This document shows, one piece after another, positions 1 to 7,106 of a DNA stretch of 8,961 bases; positions within the stretch are counted from its first letter, which is position 1; each line of letters opens with the position of its first letter. The stretch covers positions 1 through 8,961 of the forward strand of contig JAKSCW010000542.1 of NCBI GenBank assembly GCA_022360375.1. The letters run 5' to 3'. This DNA comes from Balneolales bacterium. GTDB taxonomy: Bacteria > Bacteroidota > Rhodothermia > Balneolales > Balneolaceae. The position numbers were made by a program, and so were the translations under genes. Under the pieces are notes generated by a model, which did no database searches, had not been told where the DNA came from, and was given only the letters and a program-made list of their open reading frames with translations.

Positions 1-2
1 TC

Positions 3-2717
3 ATCTATTTTTTTTTTTTTTTTGGAGTACCCCCGGCAAAAGTACGCTTTATCCAGGAATTACCGAATGGACATATTTGGTTTGCTACAAGTGGTAATGG
101 TCTTATTCATTTCGACAATAACGAATTTACCGTTTATTCCTCAACCGATGGGCTAACCAGCGACTACCCAAGGGCAATTCATCATACCTATGATCCTGTA
201 ACTGAAAACTACATACTATGGGTAGGTTATGAAGATAAAGGACTCGACCGGATTGAGTTATCAAACGGAGCCCCCGATTTCAATACCCTTACAAATTACC
301 AAACCAGAGATGGGTTATTTGACAACTCTATCCACATCATTATTGAAAACAATGGCAAGTTTTGGTTCAATACAAATCGAGGGGTTTTTTGGGCAAATAT
401 CAACGAATTAGAAGCTTTTCATACCAACGAAGTCGATCACATTTATACAAGAGGATACAACGAGGCTGACGGACTTTTAAACCGGGAGGGAAATGGTGGG
501 GTTCAACCTGCAGGCTTTAAAGCTTTTGACGGAAGTATCTGGTTCCCCACACAAGAAGGTGTTGTTAGTTTCAACCCGGATGATATATCCACTAATGATT
601 TCATCCCCCCTGTGATAATTGAAACGATCCATTCTGGGGAGTTAAGTTTTAACCCCGATTCTGGTGAAATTGCCCTCACGTCTTCAAATCGTGATTTGAC
701 GATAAGTTATGCATCCCTGAGTTTTTTGAATTCGAAAAATAACCAGTACAAGTATAAGCTGGAAGGTTACGAAGACTCCTGGAATTTGGTTGGTGAAAGA
801 AGAACGGCTTATTATACAAATCTTCCTCCAGGCACGTACACATTTAAAGTTCAGGGTACCAATAACGAAGGTATCTGGAATACAGACGGAGCCCAAGCCA
901 TTATCACGATCCCTCCCTACTTTCATGAAACCAGCGGGTTCTATGTTTTACTGGCTTTTATTCTTTTTTCAATGGCTTTTTGCTGTAAATATATTATGCA
1001 CCGACGTCACATAAAGAGGCAGCGAAGGCTACAGGAACAGGTTGAAATTCGAACGAAAGAACTGGAACACGAAAAACTTAAAACTGAGAAACAGGCTAAA
1101 AAACTTGCCCAACTCAATGAATTTCAATCCAGGTTTTTTACCAATATCAGTCACGAACTCAGAACCCCGCTTACACTCATTATCGGTCCTTTAGAAGATG
1201 CTTTAGGTTATGTTGGCAGAGGAAACAACCTAAATAAACACCAGCTGGAAATGATGCTTCGCAATAGCAAGCAGCTTCATAAATTGATTAATCAAATTCT
1301 TGATATCTCAAAATATGAGAGCGGAGCCGTACAGCTAAAACCTGAAGTAAGCCCTATTTACTCTTTTTTGAAAACAGCAGTAAATCGCTTTCGGGATATA
1401 TGTGCTTCAAAAGATATCAACCTTGAGTTCTCCGGGGCACTCAGCCATGGGTATGTGTTTATCGATTCTGAACAAATGGAAACAGTGCTTAATAACCTGC
1501 TTTCTAACGCGGTTAAGTTTACCCCCTTAGGTGGTAAAATCAGAGTTCATCTTTCTGAAGACCACCATTATTACTCCATTAAAATAACTGATTCGGGAGT
1601 GGGAATTCCTGAACAAGATCTCGACAAAATATTTGACCGGTACTTCCAAGCAGGTCAGGAAACCGCGGGCTCAATCTCCGGCTCAGGACTAGGCCTGTGT
1701 ATTGCCAAAGAGATTGTTGATTTACATGATGGAAATATCGAAGTAACCTCGAAAGAAGGCTTTGGGACCTCTTTTACCATAAAGCTGAAAAAAGGATTTA
1801 GCCACCTGGTGTTTACAGAGTTGAACATAGCTCCTCCTCTTGAAACAGACGAGGAGTTGATCCAGGCTTTTGCTGAACTTTCCGGAAAAGAAGAAGCAGA
1901 AAGAGTTTCAAAAACAGTTGAAGAGGATTCAGAAGACAAAACTACTATTCTTGTAATCGATGATAATCGTGATATCAGGGAATACATTTCTCACTCTCTT
2001 CCCCATAAATATAGAGTATTGCAAGCCTGTAATGGATTAATGGGCCATCAAATGATTAATGATAGCCTGCCGGATTTGATTGTTGCAGACATAATGATGC
2101 CGGGAATGGATGGAGTAGAACTAAATAAACTTCTTAAGCAAAATCCAACAACTGCTTCGATTCCTCTTATCTTTTTAAGCGCAAAATGTGACAAAGAGCT
2201 ACGCATTAAACGAATTAAAGAAGGAGCGGATTTGTACATGACAAAGCCCTTTCAGATGGGAGAATTGCTTGCAAATATTGACAATTTAATTTCAAGCAGA
2301 TTAAGGCTCAGGGAACAATTACTTAACGACCTGATACCTAATACACAAGTACAGGCCGTTAAAGAAGAAACTGATCCGTTCCTAAAGAAACTTAATAAAA
2401 TATTGGAGTGTGAATTTTCAAACCCCTTGCTGTCGGTGAATATGATTCGGGAAAAACTGTTTATGAGCCGGTCTACGTTCTACAGAAAAATTGTAGAAAA
2501 AACCGGGATTAATACTCAGCAATTCGTGAATGAATTTCGTCTCGAAAAGGCCCGGGAAATGTTAGCTAGTCAACAAGGTTCCATATCCGAAATTTCTTAT
2601 GCCTGCGGTTTTAACAGTCTTTCCTACTTTAGTCGCTCTTTCAAAGAAAAATTTGGAAAATCACCTTCTGAGTTCCTCAAAAATCAAAACGTATCAGAAG
2701 TTAACCTGGTTGTGTGA
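3..2717 (+). CDS. Hybrid two-component system sensor/regulator (HTCS), 5'-truncated
   Basis: The reading frame is open from the window edge (first full codon at 3) to TGA at 2715-2717, giving 904 residues with the N-terminus missing. GTG at 612 is only an internal codon, because clear domain homology continues upstream of it. Numbered from codon 3: residues ~10-200 carry propeller-blade motifs (GHIWFATSGNGL at 23, ILWVG near 71, GKFWFNT at 118, GSIWFPTQEGVVSFNP at 177). Next come a Y_Y_Y domain (~231-307), one membrane helix (~312-330), a short coiled coil, and HisKA with SHELRTPLT (His384). The HATPase part has N502, DSGVG 530-534 and GSGLGL 560-565. The receiver has acidic pair D653/D654, phospho-acceptor D696, S726 and K748. 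An AraC-type helix-turn-helix pair covers ~803-893. All catalytic residues are present. In this family a periplasmic ligand drives phosphorelay to the fused DNA-binding domain. Full members usually have two propellers (~1300-1400 residues), so roughly 400-500 residues are missing. Target and ligand are unknown; the downstream lyase gene is the nearest candidate. Confidence 0.96.
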   Translation: MYFFFFFGVPPAKVRFIQELPNGHIWFATSGNGLIHFDNNEFTVYSSTDGLTSDYPRAIHHTYDPVTENYILWVGYEDKGLDRIELSNGAPDFNTLTNYQTRDGLFDNSIHIIIENNGKFWFNTNRGVFWANINELEAFHTNEVDHIYTRGYNEADGLLNREGNGGVQPAGFKAFDGSIWFPTQEGVVSFNPDDISTNDFIPPVIIETIHSGELSFNPDSGEIALTSSNRDLTISYASLSFLNSKNNQYKYKLEGYEDSWNLVGERRTAYYTNLPPGTYTFKVQGTNNEGIWNTDGAQAIITIPPYFHETSGFYVLLAFILFSMAFCCKYIMHRRHIKRQRRLQEQVEIRTKELEHEKLKTEKQAKKLAQLNEFQSRFFTNISHELRTPLTLIIGPLEDALGYVGRGNNLNKHQLEMMLRNSKQLHKLINQILDISKYESGAVQLKPEVSPIYSFLKTAVNRFRDICASKDINLEFSGALSHGYVFIDSEQMETVLNNLLSNAVKFTPLGGKIRVHLSEDHHYYSIKITDSGVGIPEQDLDKIFDRYFQAGQETAGSISGSGLGLCIAKEIVDLHDGNIEVTSKEGFGTSFTIKLKKGFSHLVFTELNIAPPLETDEELIQAFAELSGKEEAERVSKTVEEDSEDKTTILVIDDNRDIREYISHSLPHKYRVLQACNGLMGHQMINDSLPDLIVADIMMPGMDGVELNKLLKQNPTTASIPLIFLSAKCDKELRIKRIKEGADLYMTKPFQMGELLANIDNLISSRLRLREQLLNDLIPNTQVQAVKEETDPFLKKLNKILECEFSNPLLSVNMIREKLFMSRSTFYRKIVEKTGINTQQFVNEFRLEKAREMLASQQGSISEISYACGFNSLSYFSRSFKEKFGKSPSEFLKNQNVSEVNLVV
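8..23 (+). repeat. T16 homopolymer at the contig edge
   Basis: Sixteen consecutive T residues lie inside the truncated sensor gene and would encode five phenylalanines in the open frame. A Phe run is not expected in a propeller blade, and the run lies 7 bases from the window end. It may therefore be an assembly or sequencing edge artefact. The frame downstream of it is sound; the frame upstream cannot be trusted. Confidence 0.8.
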
Positions 2718-2739
2718 TAAAGGTTATTTTTCGGAACTT

Positions 2740-2753
2740 ATGTGAATTCACAT
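2740..2753. promoter_or_regulatory. Perfect 14-bp palindrome, candidate operator
   Basis: ATGTGAATTCACAT is a perfect inverted repeat with no spacer. It lies 23 bp after the sensor stop codon and 63 bp before the lyase start, just upstream of a -7-like box. It has no following T tract, so it is a poor terminator. A dimeric regulator site is the simplest reading. Half-sites resemble CRP TGTGA/TCACA, but the spacing is too short for a CRP site. Role inferred. Confidence 0.4.
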
Positions 2754-2776
2754 GAAGGATTTGCATTCTGGTTCTA

Positions 2777-2784
2777 TATATTTG
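2777..2784 (+). promoter_or_regulatory. Bacteroidetes-type -7 promoter box candidate (TATATTTG)
   Basis: TATATTTG exactly fits the Bacteroidetes -7 consensus TAnnTTTG and ends 32 bp before the lyase ATG. A TTTG at 2760-2763 could be the -33 element, but the 13-bp gap is shorter than the usual ~19-20 bp, so the -33 half is not supported. The box would allow the lyase to be transcribed separately from the sensor gene. Confidence 0.4.
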
Positions 2785-2816
2785 AACTACTTTGCTTAGT
2801 ATTCGCCTAATCAACT

Positions 2817-5159
2817 ATGCACACTATGAAAAGGTTAAGTCGAAAGTTCTTTCTGAAATATCTGGGACTGTTTGGGTCTGCTATTCTTTTTGGAAGAAAG
2901 GCCATCTCTTCACTTTTTGTAAATCCCGAACCTTCTCCCGTAACTATTTACGGGCTCAACGAAGGAGAAGACATCTTTGAATATATCAGGCGTACCAATG
3001 GCACGATGGATATTACCATCTATCGCCAGATTATTGGATCTGCAAATCCATTTAAAGAAGGAGATGAAACATTAGGAATAGCTGCTAAGGATGAATCCTC
3101 CAGGAATAATGCGCGGCTTCTTCTTTCGAATACAAAGATAAAGGACCTGGAGGGTACCCCGGTTTTTGAGGATGGCATCTATGAGCTTATCGAATACTCA
3201 ACAGACCAGGGTATTCGTGCTCAGATTGATGAGATGACTATGGGGGAACTCAAAACATTTGTGCTCACCAGCACAGAATCAGACATCAAAGAAATTATGC
3301 CTGGCTTATCGAGTGACATTATTGGTTGTCTTGTTAAGCTTATGGATAATGAAGAACTGATCAGCGTAGGACAAAAGGTGTTTAACCCACTTCCCGGCAG
3401 TAATATCGGAAGTAAAGGGTACATGAGTGCACGTATTCAACCCAATTCTCCTACCGATAACCTGGACGATATTGTATGGCAGGTATTCTGTGGTTGGTCG
3501 TATGCGGTGGGTGACCTCGTACTGGGTACCAATCCCGTTCCCAGTGAACCTGAATCGGTTGTTGCCATTGAGGCTGCACTTCATGATCTGATTGTGACCT
3601 TTGACCTGGAAGATACTCTCCCGAACTGTGTACTTTCCCATATAGATATCCAGGCAGAAGTGGAGAGCTTTCAACCGGGAACCACCGGTATCTGGTTCCA
3701 AAGTATTGCGGGTACCGTAAAAGCCAATCAGACTTTTGATGTAACCATCGAGAAGATGTTCAATTATGCCGGGCAAAGAAACGGCAAATATGGGATGTAC
3801 TTTGAAACCGGGCAGGGAGCCGATTTCACCAATGGCCACGGCGAAGGTTTTGATATGGTGCTGCATGAATCCAGAAAATACGGGTTTGCCAGGGCATTGA
3901 AACTAAGTATGGCTGAAGGTAAAAAAGAACAAGATATCCCTTGGGTTCATTTGAATGATGTAGCCGGTTTTATCGGCCCGGAGGTTTTCAAAACCAAAGA
4001 ACAACTGGTTCGCACCTGCCTTGAAGATACCGTAATGGGTAAGCTTCATGGACTGCCTATTGGCCTCGATATTTGCTCTACGCTGCATATGGATGTAACC
4101 CTCGATGACCTGGATTGGTGTATTGATCAGATCATGCCCGCCAACCCAGCTTACCTGATGGCCCTTCCCACTAAGAATGACCCCATGCTTAGTTACCTCA
4201 CCACGGCATTCAATAATCATGTAAAAGTGAGAGAAAAGTTTGGGTATAAGGTGAATGACGCCATGTGGGATTTTTTCAAAAAACTGAATATTATTGATGA
4301 AAATGGTGAACCTACTGAACATTTTGGTGATCCTGTTTGGGTGTATTATCAGTACAAAAAGGCGAAGGGAGATCTGCGGTCACAGTCTGAAATTTATGCG
4401 GAAGGAAGAAATTCTATAAAAGAGATCGAAGACCGGGGTGTTTTTGTCACACAAGGTTATGGCAATAATATTTGGGACTTACCTCCACAACTGGATAAAA
4501 AAGTTCGTGATTTATATGAAGATGCAAAAGTAAGTATATGGACAGAACTATCTCCCGCATTTACTGCTGCACTACCAAATAAGGTATCTATAAAAACAAG
4601 TTCTTCTGACCGTGTTGACTATGTATACCATCCTGAATCGGGAGAAAAATTGAGTGCTGAAGGAAAGCAGGTACTGGAAAAACTTAAAGGAAGTTGGCAA
4701 CAGGAAGTTCCTGATGTTCAAATCCTCATTTCAGATGGCCTGAATGCACGATCTTTGATGGATAAGGGCCATTTAACTCCATTCCTGAATCAGCTTGAAG
4801 AATCATTAGCAGAAACGGGCTTCAAGATATCTAAGGAGCGTATTTTGATTACAAGCGGCAGGGTACGTGCTGGCTACCAAAGTGGTGAAATTTTGTTTGG
4901 ATCCAGGGAAACCGGCACCAGTGTATCACAGGCTAAAGGCATTATTCATATTATAGGAGAACGCCCCGGTTCAGGGCATCGCAATTTCTCTGCCTACCTA
5001 ACAGCAGCTCCGGTTTCAACCTGGAGTGAGCCTGGCAGAGTGGATCATGACATCTCCAGGGTGGTATCAGGAGTATCAGATACTGCTCTGGATCCAAAAC
5101 TAGCTGCAATACAAACGGTTGACATCTTTACTGAGTTGTTTGAAGCAAACTCGGGGTAA
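2817..5159 (+). CDS. eutBC: Ethanolamine ammonia-lyase, fused EutB-EutC single chain
   Basis: This 780-residue protein combines both subunits of adenosylcobalamin-dependent ethanolamine ammonia-lyase, which converts ethanolamine to acetaldehyde and ammonia. Residues ~42-510 match EutB. Against E. coli EutB the substrate-site residues I recall are all retained: R206 and Q208 (ARIQPN), N239 (GTNP), E330 (FETGQG), F385 (GFIGPE) and D418 (GLDIC). After a linker, residues ~560-770 match EutC (DVQILISDGLNA 633-644, GRVRAGYQSGEIL 681-693, HIIGERPG 711-718). The usual EutC N-terminal GRAGPRPRT region is not recognisable, and ~11 residues (SRETGTSVSQA) are inserted before the GERPG strand. The N-terminus adds ~40 residues to EutB: SRKFFLK at 8-14 then a hydrophobic stretch to ~26, resembling a Tat signal SRRxFLK with K for the second R and no clear cleavage site. 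ATG 2817 is used; ATG 2826 (Met4) is an equally possible start and keeps the motif. No shell, reactivase or aldehyde dehydrogenase genes are nearby. Confidence 0.93.
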   Translation: MHTMKRLSRKFFLKYLGLFGSAILFGRKAISSLFVNPEPSPVTIYGLNEGEDIFEYIRRTNGTMDITIYRQIIGSANPFKEGDETLGIAAKDESSRNNARLLLSNTKIKDLEGTPVFEDGIYELIEYSTDQGIRAQIDEMTMGELKTFVLTSTESDIKEIMPGLSSDIIGCLVKLMDNEELISVGQKVFNPLPGSNIGSKGYMSARIQPNSPTDNLDDIVWQVFCGWSYAVGDLVLGTNPVPSEPESVVAIEAALHDLIVTFDLEDTLPNCVLSHIDIQAEVESFQPGTTGIWFQSIAGTVKANQTFDVTIEKMFNYAGQRNGKYGMYFETGQGADFTNGHGEGFDMVLHESRKYGFARALKLSMAEGKKEQDIPWVHLNDVAGFIGPEVFKTKEQLVRTCLEDTVMGKLHGLPIGLDICSTLHMDVTLDDLDWCIDQIMPANPAYLMALPTKNDPMLSYLTTAFNNHVKVREKFGYKVNDAMWDFFKKLNIIDENGEPTEHFGDPVWVYYQYKKAKGDLRSQSEIYAEGRNSIKEIEDRGVFVTQGYGNNIWDLPPQLDKKVRDLYEDAKVSIWTELSPAFTAALPNKVSIKTSSSDRVDYVYHPESGEKLSAEGKQVLEKLKGSWQQEVPDVQILISDGLNARSLMDKGHLTPFLNQLEESLAETGFKISKERILITSGRVRAGYQSGEILFGSRETGTSVSQAKGIIHIIGERPGSGHRNFSAYLTAAPVSTWSEPGRVDHDISRVVSGVSDTALDPKLAAIQTVDIFTELFEANSG

Positions 5160-5188
5160 GAATGCCGATTTACTCATCCTAGTCTTCC

Positions 5189-5207
5189 TGATGTCACCCT
5201 GACATCA
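5189..5207. repeat. 8-bp stem-loop downstream of the lyase gene
   Basis: TGATGTCA and TGACATCA form a perfect 8-bp stem with a CCC loop, 29 bp after the lyase stop codon. It could protect the 3' end of the transcript or assist termination. There is no T tract, so a standard intrinsic terminator is not supported. Confidence 0.5.
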
Positions 5208-5215
5208 CTAATGTC

Positions 5216-5236
5216 ATGCTGAATTTATTTCAGCAT
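5216..5236. repeat. REP-like hairpin unit 1 (GTCATGCTGAA... type)
   Basis: ATGCTGAA and TTCAGCAT form a perfect 8-bp stem with a 5-base loop (TTTAT), preceded by GTC. The unit resembles the dispersed GTCATnCTGAACTTGTTTCAGnATC palindromes that I recall from many Bacteroidetes-group and other genomes. It is in opposite orientation to unit 2. Confidence 0.6.
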
Positions 5237-5296
5237 CTTATGGAGAGACGCTGATTTAGTTGCTTGCCCGTATCTACAAAGATAGACCTCACAAAG

Positions 5297-5317
5297 ATCC
5301 TGAAACAAGTTCAGGAT
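5297..5317. repeat. REP-like hairpin unit 2 (inverted orientation)
   Basis: ATCCTGAA and TTCAGGAT form a perfect 8-bp stem around ACAAG and are followed by GAC. Read on the minus strand this is the GTCATCCTGAACTTG-type dispersed repeat. Units 1 and 2 share the same design in opposite orientation about 60 bp apart, as in REP doublets. Mobilisation by a RAYT transposase would need an enzyme elsewhere in the genome. Confidence 0.65.
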
Positions 5318-5482
5318 GACGATTGAAATCAAAGTATTCTCCTTTTGTCACCATGAACAGGAAAGGTCTTTGTGGAGGCTGTTTTCCCGAGCGCGAAGGG
5401 TATCAAACCAAGAGCCATATCCGCACTTGATATTCTTCGCAAAATTGTCCTGAACATGGCACTAACCAGAGACCATACATTT

Positions 5483-6829
5483 TTAATTCCTGGTTATATC
5501 CACCGCATACCCAAAGTGCTGATTTCCACCAAAATTCTCCGGAACGGATGAAACCACCACGTAGATTTCGTCATCATTGGCGTTTACTGAGACAGACGCT
5601 TCGCCGGTTATGGCACTTGTCATAGGAAGATCAATGTATCGAAGTTCTCCTGCGGAATTTCTGATAGCAATACGGGCTTCAAAGTGGGATGAAGCTCCTT
5701 CTGAACCGTTTTTATCTCCCGTTAGCTTGAAGGTATAATCGGCAGCCCCGGTATTATTAATTAAGAAAGAACTATAGGCCCAGCTCCTTGGGGCCAGTTT
5801 TACTGGCGGGCAGAAAGTGCCATTTGCATCCGTGTCCTGGATTACTAATGAATGAGCTTTTATTTCCTCCGGTGCAGCAAAGAAATTCAATTCATCCATT
5901 GCTATAAACGTTTGCTCTTCTGTCAGATAATCAAAACCGACGGCCGTTTCCACTGCCCAGTCAGCGAACATTGAACGTAATGTATCGCCTCCCACAGCAT
6001 TATATATATATTCCTGTGCTGTAACTGTGGCATTGGTGGTATATACCCCTGAAATAACAGATCGGGGAACCGATTTTATATTTGTCAGATAATACAAGAA
6101 CACACTCATTCCATATTGACGCACCCCATACAACCAACCGTTTTCAGAAGGATCATCCGGTCTTCCTGATTCCGGAAGATGCCACAGAGCAAAATGAGGA
6201 TTTGCGTATACTGCCCCGGCTACAATAAAAGCTCTTGGGTTATCCGCATTCCTGGAAGCCTGGTACCACTCTGCGGAAGCTTCGATTATCCAAATTGCAT
6301 CAATATTATCATCAACAACTAAATACTCCGTAGAGCTTTGCATGATATGGAAGCCCTCATGAAATACATTAGTACGGTCATTATGAGAACCATAAGGCAT
6401 GGCTAAATATGGAATCCCGCCCTCTGAAAAGCCGACTCCATTCCCAAAATAATCCGGGAAACGGTCTTCCTCTGGTACATGAATATATACATTTGCAAAA
6501 TAGCCATCCCTGGTGCTGTAGAGTTCACCAAACCCGAGGCTATCCATGGCATCTTTTCGAACATCAGCTAAAAAGTCAATTACTTCGGGCACGTCCTCAG
6601 CAATCTCATTAAATACAGGATCCCACCATACAGCAAAAACATCGCCCGTTTGAATAGAAAAATCAGTTTGAGGGGAAACTACATCTTCCCGGATTTCCAG
6701 GTTTTGCCCATTACCGGGAGGAATATTTTTATCAATTTCATTGCCTTCTTCAACTGAGACGGTGTTGTTCGTACAATTGGATAGTAAGAAGGCAAGTACA
6801 GTAATTAAGTATGCAGCGTTTTTTTTCAT
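5483..6829 (-). CDS. Lipoprotein with HExxH metallopeptidase-like domain
   Basis: This 448-residue protein starts at ATG 6827-6829 with a lipoprotein-type signal: KK, a hydrophobic core, and LLSNC with Cys19 as the probable lipidated residue. Asn at -1 is less usual but tolerated in this group. A low-complexity acidic/Asn linker follows (~20-50). The central part holds HEGFH (His157, Glu158, His161) and, about 22 residues later, EASAEW (Glu183 or Glu187), the spacing expected of a gluzincin zinc peptidase. The pattern HExxHxxQ...WxxEASAEW followed by an YGMSVFLYYL helix resembles uncharacterised secreted peptidase families. The C-terminal ~110 residues (340-448) look like a beta-sandwich that may bind protein or sugar. 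It is probably anchored in the outer membrane. The substrate is unknown and proteolytic activity is an inference from the motif. It lies downstream of the GLUG protein on the same strand, but a 308-bp gap with a hairpin argues against simple co-transcription. Confidence 0.85.
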   Translation of the reverse strand: MKKNAAYLITVLAFLLSNCTNNTVSVEEGNEIDKNIPPGNGQNLEIREDVVSPQTDFSIQTGDVFAVWWDPVFNEIAEDVPEVIDFLADVRKDAMDSLGFGELYSTRDGYFANVYIHVPEEDRFPDYFGNGVGFSEGGIPYLAMPYGSHNDRTNVFHEGFHIMQSSTEYLVVDDNIDAIWIIEASAEWYQASRNADNPRAFIVAGAVYANPHFALWHLPESGRPDDPSENGWLYGVRQYGMSVFLYYLTNIKSVPRSVISGVYTTNATVTAQEYIYNAVGGDTLRSMFADWAVETAVGFDYLTEEQTFIAMDELNFFAAPEEIKAHSLVIQDTDANGTFCPPVKLAPRSWAYSSFLINNTGAADYTFKLTGDKNGSEGASSHFEARIAIRNSAGELRYIDLPMTSAITGEASVSVNANDDEIYVVVSSVPENFGGNQHFGYAVDITRN

Positions 6830-6851
6830 TGATATAACCCGGAATAGTATA

Positions 6852-6892
6852 GATAAAAGGAAAAATGACGTAGTGCATTTTTTCCTTTTATC
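6852..6892. terminator. Perfect 14-bp AT-rich stem-loop, terminator or leader element
   Basis: GATAAAAGGAAAAA (6852-6865) and its exact complement TTTTTCCTTTTATC (6879-6892) enclose a 13-base loop. The stem is T-rich in its 3' arm on both strands, as in bidirectional terminators that use the arm itself as U tract. It ends 22 bp upstream of the lipoprotein ATG, so a role in the leader of that gene is the alternative. No extra T run follows the stem on either strand, which weakens the terminator reading. Confidence 0.4.
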
Positions 6893-7106
6893 CGGTGAAT
6901 ATAATTGTTGTGTTATGGAATAAACATCTTTGCTTATCCTGCATTTATAACACCTTCGTTCGAAGATACCCTACCTTATTATCTGAATATTTGAACGAAT
7001 TGGATGTACTCAACGATCAGCATTCGTTTTCCCGTGCTTTTGCATACCTCTTTCTTAACTGCTTAGTGCAAGGCCCCTTCCGCCTGCGGCAAACATTTTT
7101 GAGGCA

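Larger units (their letters stand above)
5160..5482. other. Convergent intergenic region with REP-like hairpins
   Basis: This 323-bp gap lies between the 3' ends of the lyase gene (plus) and the lipoprotein gene (minus). It holds three short stem-loops, annotated separately, in 5189-5317. CCTCACAAAGA (5287-5297) is also nearly complementary to TCTTTGTGGAGG (5367-5378), so a larger fold is possible. I see no convincing gene: a 65-codon open stretch at 5357-5551 has no good start and runs into the lipoprotein gene. The hairpins may end transcription from both sides, but none has a strong T tract. Confidence 0.6.

Noticed and set aside
612..614. GTG as the true start of a short sensor kinase
   Set aside because: Propeller motifs continue in the same frame upstream to the window edge, and the Y_Y_Y domain is preceded by the usual WFPTQEGVVSFNP segment, so this is an internal valine codon.
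2741..2752. CRP/FNR-type binding site
   Set aside because: The half-sites TGTGA and TCACA are present but overlap; a CRP site needs six bases between them.
2718..2816. Cobalamin riboswitch upstream of the B12-dependent lyase
   Set aside because: The 99-bp gap is too short for the aptamer and no B12-box-like sequence is visible.
3306..3866. 186-codon open frame antisense to the lyase gene
   Set aside because: It lies entirely over strongly conserved EutB sequence, its translation has no recognisable domain, and it has no promoter or start signal. It is a shadow of the real frame, as are the antisense frames at 3903-4322 and 1655-1987.
5357..5551. Possible transposase C-terminal relic (open stretch with RAISALDILRKIVLNMAL)
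   Set aside because: The LRKIVLN stretch faintly recalls the end of ISAs1-type transposases, but the diagnostic upstream HW/EN motifs are absent, the frame has a stop at 5354-5356, and no terminal inverted repeats or target duplications are seen.
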